Shown here: in pieces, positions 56,095 through 60,748 of the stretch | Position numbering within the stretch: position 1 is the first letter of the stretch | How the letters are laid out: each line of letters opens with the position of its first letter | NCBI GenBank assembly: GCA_017546145.1 | Contig: JAFYXN010000020.1 | Location: 1-60,748 of the forward strand | Direction of reading: 5' to 3' | Source of the DNA: Clostridia bacterium | Lineage (GTDB): Bacteria > Bacillota > Clostridia > Monoglobales > Monoglobaceae | Length of the DNA stretch: 60,748 nt | Position numbers and translations under genes: made by a program | Notes under the pieces: model-generated | Databases searched by the model: none | What the model was told of the DNA's origin: nothing | What the model saw: only the letters and a program-made list of their open reading frames with translations

Positions 56095-56721
56095 ATGGCA
56101 AGATATACAGAATCTGTTTGCAGAATATGCAGACGTGAAGGACAGAAGTTATTCTTAAAGGGTGACAGATGTTTTACAGATAAATGTGCTATTACAAGAA
56201 GAGCATACGCTCCCGGCCAGCACGGTCAGGGCAGACGCAAGCTTTCTGAGTACGGTACTCAGCTGAGAGAAAAGCAGAAGGTAAGACGCGCTTACGGTAT
56301 CCTCGAGAGCCAGTTCGCTCATTACTTTGAGCTTGCTAACAAAGCTAAGGGTGTTACAGGTGAAAATCTTCTTTCACTCATCGAGAGACGTCTTGACAAC
56401 GTTGTTTACAGACTTGGTCTGGCAGCATCAAGACCCGAGGCAAGACAGCTCGTTTCTCACAAGCACTTCATGGTAAACGGCAAGAAGGTTAACATTCCTT
56501 CATACCTCGTAAAGGTTGGTGACGTTATCACTGTTTGCGAGACAAGCCGCAAGAGTGCAAAGTTTGACGCAATCCTTGCTTCAACAGAATCAAGAATTGT
56601 TCCCAAGTGGCTCGATATGAACAAAGAAACTCTGGAAGGCAGAGTTGTTGCTTTTGCTGAGAGAGAGGACATTGACCTCCCAATCGAAGAGCATTTGATC
56701 GTCGAGTACTACAGCAAGTAA
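56095..56721 (+). CDS. rpsD: 30S ribosomal protein S4, zinc-binding
   Basis: 208 aa. N-terminal cysteine set CRIC (about 9-12) and CFTDKC (about 26-31) marks the C+ form; S4 domain about 97-160. Primary 16S binder and antitermination factor. SD AGGAGGTG. Confidence 0.98.
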   Translation: MARYTESVCRICRREGQKLFLKGDRCFTDKCAITRRAYAPGQHGQGRRKLSEYGTQLREKQKVRRAYGILESQFAHYFELANKAKGVTGENLLSLIERRLDNVVYRLGLAASRPEARQLVSHKHFMVNGKKVNIPSYLVKVGDVITVCETSRKSAKFDAILASTESRIVPKWLDMNKETLEGRVVAFAEREDIDLPIEEHLIVEYYSK

Positions 56722-56900
56722 TAGAAGCTATCCGGATTTTCGCCGCACAAGTCTGCGGCGGGAAATCTACCCTATTTACACAGCCCTGATGGGTATGCAT
56801 ATTGTATATCCGGAAAGTGAAGCAAGGTACATAGTGCTTTGCAGGATACAGGCGTTTAGCGTTATCCCTGTGTTAAAGAATTTGAGTAGGAGGGCTAAAT
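56722..56900 (+). other. rpsD-rpoA gap with a GC-rich hairpin
   Basis: CGCCGCA/TGCGGCG hairpin at about 56741-56760 (loop CAAGTC), plus TATCCGG repeated at about 56729 and 56808. No T-run follows the hairpin, so it may be a processing or attenuation site. No ORF. Confidence 0.4.
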
Positions 56901-57851
56901 ATGATAGAAATAGAAAAACCAAGAGTTGAATGTGTTGAAATTTCAGAGGACAACAGTTACGGCAAATTTGTCGTAGAACCCCTTGAAAGAGGCTACGGAA
57001 CAACTTTGGGTAATTCGCTCAGAAGAATTCTGCTTTCTTCTCTGCCGGGCGTGGCTGTAAATTCTGTCAAGATTGACGGTGTTTTGCATGAGTTCTCAAC
57101 AATTCCGGGCGTTACTGAGGATGTTACCGAGATAATCCTTAACATCAAGAAGCTGGCAGTTAAGCTTCATTCAGACGGCCCCAAGACAATCTATATCAAC
57201 CACGAGGGTGCAGGCGACATTTGTGCGCGTGACATCAAGTGTGATTCTGATGTAGAGATTATAAACGGCGACCTTCACATTGCAAAGCTCAATGATGATG
57301 CAAAGCTGTTTATGGAAATTGTTATTGACAGAGGCCGCGGTTATGTTTCTGCCGACAGAAACAAGCAGCTGCTCCAGCCTGTAATCGGTGTTATTCCGGT
57401 TGACTCAATCTACACACCCGTAATGAAGGTTAATTATACTGTTGAAAATACCAGAGTTGGTCAGATTACCGACTATGACAAGCTCACACTTGAAGTGTGG
57501 ACAGACGGTACAATTGATCCTCCGGATGCTGTAAGCTTGGGCGCAAAGATTATGAATGAGCATTTGAACTTATTTATTGATCTTTCCGAGAGTGCAAAGA
57601 ATACGGAGATCATGATTGAGAAGGAAGAGAGCAAGAAAGAAAAGGTTCTCGAAACCACTATTGAAGAGCTTGACCTTTCGGTTCGTTCATACAACTGTTT
57701 GAAGCGTGCCGGAATCAATACAGTTCAGGATTTGACAAACCGCAGCGAAAACGACATGATGAAGGTAAGAAACCTTGGTCGCAAGTCGCTTGAAGAGGTT
57801 ACTGCAAAGCTTGAAAGCATGGGACTTGCTCTTACTGCAAACGAGGATTAA
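56901..57851 (+). CDS. rpoA: RNA polymerase alpha subunit
   Basis: 316 aa. N-terminal dimerisation domain ([20 protein letters not shown], about 34-53), linker about 232-245, and C-terminal DNA-binding domain ([19 protein letters not shown]...[11 protein letters not shown], about 252-305). SD TAGGAGGG. Confidence 0.98.
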   Translation: MIEIEKPRVECVEISEDNSYGKFVVEPLERGYGTTLGNSLRRILLSSLPGVAVNSVKIDGVLHEFSTIPGVTEDVTEIILNIKKLAVKLHSDGPKTIYINHEGAGDICARDIKCDSDVEIINGDLHIAKLNDDAKLFMEIVIDRGRGYVSADRNKQLLQPVIGVIPVDSIYTPVMKVNYTVENTRVGQITDYDKLTLEVWTDGTIDPPDAVSLGAKIMNEHLNLFIDLSESAKNTEIMIEKEESKKEKVLETTIEELDLSVRSYNCLKRAGINTVQDLTNRSENDMMKVRNLGRKSLEEVTAKLESMGLALTANED

Positions 57852-57904
57852 TTCTTAAGGCGGACTTGCCTTAAGATGGTTAATTTATTGAAAGAGGTGA
57901 TAGT

Positions 57905-58246
57905 ATGGCACACCAGAGAAAGTTGGGAAGACCCACTGATCAGAGAATAGCAATGTTAAGAAACATGACAACTTCCTTCCTTGAAACAGGTAAGATTGAA
58001 ACAACAACTACCAGAGCTAAGGAAGTTCAGAAGTTGGCTGAAAAAATGATTACACTTGGCAAGAAGAATACTCTTCACACAAGACGTCAGGCTCTTGCGT
58101 TTATTACAAAAGAGGACGTTGTTACAAAGTTGTTTGGCGAGATTGCTCCCAAATACGCTGAGCGTAACGGTGGTTATACAAGAATCATAAAGATTGGTCC
58201 CAGACGCGGTGACGCAGCTGAGGTTTCAATTTTGGAGCTTGTGTAA
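57905..58246 (+). CDS. rplQ: 50S ribosomal protein L17
   Basis: 113 aa, tunnel-exit protein. [15 protein letters not shown] (about 7-21) and [18 protein letters not shown] (about 90-107). Last gene of the operon. Confidence 0.98.
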   Translation: MAHQRKLGRPTDQRIAMLRNMTTSFLETGKIETTTTRAKEVQKLAEKMITLGKKNTLHTRRQALAFITKEDVVTKLFGEIAPKYAERNGGYTRIIKIGPRRGDAAEVSILELV

Positions 58247-58265
58247 TATTATAATTACAAATTAT

Positions 58266-58298
58266 GGCGGTTCTGAAAAACAGAACCGTCATTTTGTT
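58266..58298 (+). terminator. Terminator of the ribosomal operon
   Basis: GGCGGTTCTG / CAGAACCGTC with loop AAAAA, then ATTTTGTTT. Confidence 0.8.
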
Positions 58299-58314
58299 TA
58301 AGAGGTATGTGACT

Positions 58315-58971
58315 ATGATTAAATTATGCATTTTTGATATGGACGGCACACTTGTCAACACCATTGACACAATTGCGCATTTTGCCAATACAACGCTTGA
58401 GCATTTTGGTGTTGAAGCAATACCTACCGAAACCTACAAAACACTTGTCGGAAACGGCTCAAGGGTTCTTGTTGAAAGAATGCTTGCATTCCGTAATGCA
58501 AGTCCTGACAACATTGACGAAATACATAAGTGGTATATGAATGTATATGATAATGACTTTATGTATCTGACCGAGTTATACCCCGGCATTTCTGACATGC
58601 TTGCCGAACTGAAAAAGAACGGCGTTAAAACTGCAATTTTATCCAACAAGGATGATGCAACTGCAAAAAAAGTTGCAGAGCAGCTTTTTGAAGAGGGCAC
58701 GGTTGATTTATGTCTGGGCGCAAGGCCGGGTGTTGCACTTAAGCCTGACCCACAGGCGGTTTTTGAAATTATGGAAAGGTTTGGCGTCAAGCTTGAAGAA
58801 TGCCTTTACATAGGCGATACCGCAACCGATATAAGCACCGCAAAGAATGCAGGATTGTTTTCGATTGGTGTTCTTTGGGGATTCAGGGACGAGGCGGAAC
58901 TGAAAAATGCCGGAGCAGATGTTATAATTAATGATGCAATGAAGATTGCAGATTGTGCAAAAAATAAATAA
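58315..58971 (+). CDS. HAD-family phosphatase, phosphoglycolate-phosphatase-like
   Basis: 218 aa. HAD motifs I DMDGTLV (about 8-14), II ILSNKDD (about 103-109), III K in LKPDPQ (about 142) and IV GDTATDI (about 164-170). A helical cap between motif I and II places it in subfamily IA, like Gph or PpaX. ATG 58315 is preferred because the upstream frame from 58264 runs through the operon terminator. Substrate uncertain. Confidence 0.88.
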   Translation: MIKLCIFDMDGTLVNTIDTIAHFANTTLEHFGVEAIPTETYKTLVGNGSRVLVERMLAFRNASPDNIDEIHKWYMNVYDNDFMYLTELYPGISDMLAELKKNGVKTAILSNKDDATAKKVAEQLFEEGTVDLCLGARPGVALKPDPQAVFEIMERFGVKLEECLYIGDTATDISTAKNAGLFSIGVLWGFRDEAELKNAGADVIINDAMKIADCAKNK

Positions 58972-58977
58972 TATAAA

Positions 58978-59057
58978 AGGGGCTGTTTAGTGAACCGACC
59001 TCCCAATCGTTAGATTTTTGGTCTAACTTTTTGGGGTCACATCATAAACAGCCCCTT
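58978..59057. mobile_element. Mini IS-end palindrome inserted in a terminator stem
   Basis: GGGGCTGTTTA (from 58979) and TAAACAGCCCC (to about 59055) are the arms of a terminator-like stem. Between them lie about 54 bases made of a left-IR variant (TGAACCGACCTCCCAATCGT) and a right IR; 59021-59044 is identical to the IS3 end at 554-577. No transposase sequence remains. Confidence 0.7.
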
Positions 59058-59105
59058 TTGCTATAATTACAATATAAAAATTTACAAAATTTTACAATAA
59101 AGCTA

Positions 59106-59134
59106 TTGCAATTTTCTGAAGATAGTGATATAAT
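59106..59134 (+). promoter_or_regulatory. Sigma-A promoter of structured RNA 1
   Basis: TTGCAA (59106-59111), 17 bp, TATAAT (59129-59134). The predicted start (about 59141) coincides with the first base of the closing stem. Confidence 0.8.
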
Positions 59135-59140
59135 AATAAT

Positions 59141-59306
59141 GTCACATAAATCCAATATAGATCTTTCAATATAGTAAGTATGGTTTTACCTATGGTAAAA
59201 ACGCATGCTCTATTCTGCATACTTGCTATAGCGAGATCGGATTTGTGTGACAAACAAAGGAGTCATGCGTTTTTCATGCGTGACTTCGGTGTCACGCATT
59301 TTTTTT
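59141..59306 (+). ncRNA. Structured RNA 1: stacked stems, pseudoknot and attenuator upstream of a small gene
   Basis: Elements read by eye. P1: 59141-59153 with 59239-59251, 13 bp, one G-U. P2: GATCT 59160-59164 with AGATC 59234-59238. P3: 59170-59182 with 59218-59230, 13 bp, one G-U. P4: TTTTACC 59184-59190 with GGTAAAA 59194-59200, stacked on P3 with no 5' linker. The 15-nt P4-P3 3' junction starts with ACGCATG (59201-59207), which pairs with CATGCGT (59264-59270), giving a pseudoknot. Terminator: ATGCGTGAC / GTCACGCAT (59276-59299), then U8 ending one base before the SD of the downstream gene. Terminated RNA about 165 nt. Could be a riboswitch-like attenuator or an independent sRNA. No known class recognised. 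Confidence 0.75.
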
Positions 59307-59319
59307 GGAGGTGAAAAAC

Positions 59320-59475
59320 ATGGAAAATTACAAAAGCTTTTATCATGCAATGTTTAACAAAGTTACTGACGTAATAGAAGAACTGCAAAAATTACAGCAG
59401 GAGATGGAAGAAAAGTACATAAGCTTTTGCGAAGAAGAGGCAAAAAACAATGTTAATACTGAATTGATAGTGTAG
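59320..59475 (+). CDS. Small coiled-coil protein 1, 51 aa
   Basis: ATG 59320 with SD GGAGGTG (59307-59313) that abuts the U-tract of the RNA 1 terminator. Sequence pattern: MENYKSFYHAMFNKVTDVIE, then a helix of heptad-like Leu/Gln/Glu (ELQKLQQEMEEKYI) and an acidic end. Helical, soluble, no signal. It is homologous to the 57-aa protein at 60065-60238 (YK-x2-Y-x3-FN-x-[VI]TDVI-x2-L-x3-Q-x3-EE-x-Y). The frame closes at 59475, followed by a terminator. Function unknown; its expression must depend on read-through of the attenuator. Confidence 0.75.
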   Translation: MENYKSFYHAMFNKVTDVIEELQKLQQEMEEKYISFCEEEAKNNVNTELIV

Positions 59476-59507
59476 AAGGCTCTGGAGGTTAGGTTTGTTA
59501 GATAGTC

Positions 59508-59533
59508 AAAATCCCGTTGAAACGGGATTTTTT
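59508..59533 (+). terminator. Terminator of small coiled-coil gene 1
   Basis: AAATCCCGT / ACGGGATTT with loop TGAA and T6. Confidence 0.88.
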
Positions 59534-59673
59534 CTGTTTTAAATATTTACAAATTTTTGTATTATCTGGACAAATATACTGATTGGTAAGATTTTCTATA
59601 TTATAAGGGGGAATCTGTTCCCTCTTTGTGCTCCCTTTTGCTATAAAACTGAGTATTATAGAATTTTTAGGAT

Positions 59674-60048
59674 TTATATATGTCCGGCGATAAGCTTTGC
59701 GGTGTACTCAGCCTGAAAGTCTTTGTTATAGAAAAATCTGCAAGCCTCATCGTCTATAAATTTTATTTCAAGCCAGATGGTCTCTCGGTCATCTTGTGTT
59801 GAGCCATTTACGGTATAACTGTGAATAGAGGAATAGTGAACAAACTTAACTTTGCAGTCATTAAACATAGAATTTCCTTCGTCGGGTTTAAAAAAGATTA
59901 TGCGTTTGTTGGTAAAGAATACGCATTCATCATCATCGCCCGAAAAGGCTTGAGCAATTTCCTCGTTATCACTAAAAAATAAAAGTATGTATTCCATATC
60001 ATTCTTGTTAAAGTCCTCAAAATCTTCAGCCGAGAATACATTGTACAT
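59674..60048 (-). CDS. Bacterial PH-domain protein (bPH-like)
   Basis: 124 aa from ATG 60048 (MYNVFSAEDFEDFNKND). A seven-stranded PH-like core is suggested by ECVFFTNKRIIFFKPDEG (about 48-65), VKFVHYSSIHSYTVN and TIWLEIKFIDDEACRFFYNKDF, typical of bacterial PH-domain proteins of unknown function. The start is uncertain: AAGGAG at 60076-60071 is 22 bases before this ATG, and no ATG has better spacing; translation may be coupled to the small gene upstream, whose stop (60065) is 16 bases away. It lies in the same minus-strand unit as structured RNA 2 and small protein 2. The upstream ORF to 60156 overlaps that gene and is rejected. Confidence 0.72.
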   Translation of the reverse strand: MYNVFSAEDFEDFNKNDMEYILLFFSDNEEIAQAFSGDDDECVFFTNKRIIFFKPDEGNSMFNDCKVKFVHYSSIHSYTVNGSTQDDRETIWLEIKFIDDEACRFFYNKDFQAEYTAKLIAGHI

Positions 60049-60064
60049 TCTTCCAAATATAGTA

Positions 60065-60238
60065 TTATTTCTCCTTTTTTTTAGTATGGGCAAGCTTTTT
60101 AGCTTGTAATTTTTTGTCTTCTTCGTCGTACATCCTGAGATACATTTCTTCTGCATCGATTTGGGTTTGTTTCAGTTTGTTAATTACATCGGTAATGTCA
60201 TTAAATAGTTTAAAATAGAGTTTTTTGTAATCTGGCAA
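60065..60238 (-). CDS. Small coiled-coil protein 2, 57 aa (TTG start)
   Basis: Homologue of the 51-aa protein at 59320. TTG 60238-60236 is 7 bases after AAGGAGG (60252-60246); the ATG at 60242-60240 reads into a stop after ten codons. Sequence: LPDYKKLYFKLFNDITDVIN then KLKQTQIDAEEMYLRMYDEE and a lysine-rich tail (KKLQAKKLAHTKKKEK). Shared with protein 1: YK, Y, FN, TDVI, L, Q, EE, Y at matching positions. Missed by ATG/GTG-only gene finding. First gene after RNA 2; the PH-domain gene follows. Confidence 0.72.
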   Translation of the reverse strand: MPDYKKLYFKLFNDITDVINKLKQTQIDAEEMYLRMYDEEDKKLQAKKLAHTKKKEK

Positions 60239-60245
60239 ACATATT

Positions 60246-60412
60246 CCTCCTTAAAAAAAAAGATGTGTCGCCAAAGCGACACATCTAAAAAACGTATCAC
60301 TCTGACGTATTGCTACATACTACTTATCACTCACAATGGATTGACAAATCAGAGGTACGCTTTTTACATAGCGTAACCCCATTGTGAGTAATATATTCAA
60401 AGTAGTTTGTAG
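60246..60412 (-). ncRNA. Structured RNA 2: same architecture as RNA 1, minus strand
   Basis: Minus-strand elements. P1: 60412-60401 with 60324-60313 (12 bp, one mismatch). P3 equivalent: 60389-60379 with 60339-60329, 11 bp perfect. P4: GCGTA/TACGC and CC/GG pairs at 60378-60371 and 60360-60354, stacked on P3 with no linker on the 5' side. A 14-nt 3' junction begins with TCTGA; CTCTGA (60354-60349 read on the minus strand) pairs with TCAGAG (60305-60300), a pseudoknot in the same place as RNA 1. Terminator: AGATGTGTCG / CGACACATCT (60286-60261) with U8 (60260-60253) directly against the SD (60252-60246). Primary sequence differs from RNA 1. Confidence 0.75.
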
Positions 60413-60419
60413 CCATATA

Positions 60420-60448
60420 AGTATATCACAATTTTCTACAAAATACAA
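60420..60448 (-). promoter_or_regulatory. Sigma-A promoter of structured RNA 2
   Basis: Minus strand: TTGTAT (60448-60443), 17 bp, TATACT (60425-60420). The predicted start, about 60413, again coincides with the first base of the closing stem. Confidence 0.75.
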
Positions 60449-60748
60449 TATTTTTTTATAATTTAAGGGGGAAGCCCTTCCCCGATGATTAACAATTATC
60501 AATCGGTAGAACTGTTCCTTTGATTAAGATTAACAAGGGGTCTCTGCAGCAAGACCCCTTGCAACCCCTGCCGCGCCGATTCGCGGCTCAGGTGGCTGTA
60601 ATACTCGAATTGTTTGCGGTATCGAACATTCGGATACTTAAACTTATTAAGTGCCTCATTAAATCGGTGGTGCCTGCAGCGGAAACTGATTGCACCACCG
60701 ATTTTCGATGTCCTCAACAATTCTCGAAACACCCACCAATCGCCACTC
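60449..60748. other. Window end, no gene supported
   Basis: Contains GGGGGAAG...CTTCCCC (about 60468-60484) and GGGGTCT...AGACCCC (about 60537-60559) hairpins. An ORF on the minus strand (60499-60732) has no SD and includes these hairpins, so it is not called. Confidence 0.5.

Noticed and set aside
59141..59306. 6S RNA or SAM/T-box riboswitch
   Set aside because: The element contains a stacked P3-P4 and a pseudoknot with a terminator abutting an SD; it lacks the 6S central bubble, T-box or SAM-I core sequences, and a second copy with the same layout exists nearby.
60049..60156. Longer PH-domain protein starting at 60156
   Set aside because: It would overlap the small gene 60065-60238 in another frame and has no SD; the residues are lysine-rich shadow sequence.
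60499..60732. 77-codon minus-strand ORF at the window end
   Set aside because: No SD, includes hairpins, no recognisable motif.

Overview
This window looks like a chromosome segment of a spore-forming, low-to-mid-GC Gram-positive bacterium of the class Clostridia. The support is spoIIP and a spoVAC-spoVAD-spoVAE operon, a large SLH-domain surface protein, a copper-amine-oxidase-fold exported protein, the division cluster ylmE-sepF-ylmH-divIVA, and an uninterrupted Gram-positive-style S10-spc-alpha ribosomal operon. SD sequences are strong (AGGAGG) and TTG/GTG starts recur. I cannot name a genus from sequence alone.

Layout. 1-575: right end of an IS3-family element cut by the window edge. 760-2530: a small unknown gene, tRNA-Arg(CCG), then four consecutive arrays of tiny hairpins separated by short constant linkers, ending in a gene for a four-helix-bundle (S23/Avd-like) protein. 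2596-15272: mostly housekeeping genes: an ECF transporter S component, metK, an exported protein, recR with a compact QueG-like protein and rlmD, a flavodoxin, a MATE transporter, a TraX-like membrane protein, spoIIP, a class I fumarase alpha chain, an M14 peptidase and trmFO. 15396-18789: the S-layer-type gene with three candidate promoters and a UUCG terminator. 18817-20358: a DUF4160/DUF2442 pair and a RAYT transposase bracketed by REP-like palindromes. 20496-22404: spoVA operon on the minus strand, divergent from miaB. 22551-29986: miaB, a YlbF-like protein, mutS, mutL and miaA. 30025-41024: HlyD-like protein, ylmE, sepF, ylmH, divIVA, lspA, rluD-like, radC, uvrB and uvrA. 41228-58296: the S10-spc-alpha ribosomal operon with secY, adk, map, infA and rpoA. 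58315-60748: a HAD phosphatase, an IS-end remnant, and two facing loci that share one unusual layout.

Two parts stand out. The first is 1182-2530: arrays in which the linkers are constant and the hairpins vary, each array half-inverted and closed by a long-range stem, next to a four-helix-bundle gene. The second is 59106-60448. Two sigma-A promoters, one on each strand, each start a roughly 110-nt RNA beginning exactly at a closing stem. Each RNA has a second long stem, an apical hairpin stacked without a linker, and a 14-15-nt 3' junction that can form a pseudoknot with sequence just upstream of an intrinsic terminator. The terminator U-tract runs straight into the SD of a gene for a 51- or 57-residue predicted coiled-coil protein, and the two proteins are homologous. 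The RNAs share structure but little sequence, which argues for a conserved attenuator or structured-RNA class. The rest of the window reads as ordinary, well-preserved core genome.
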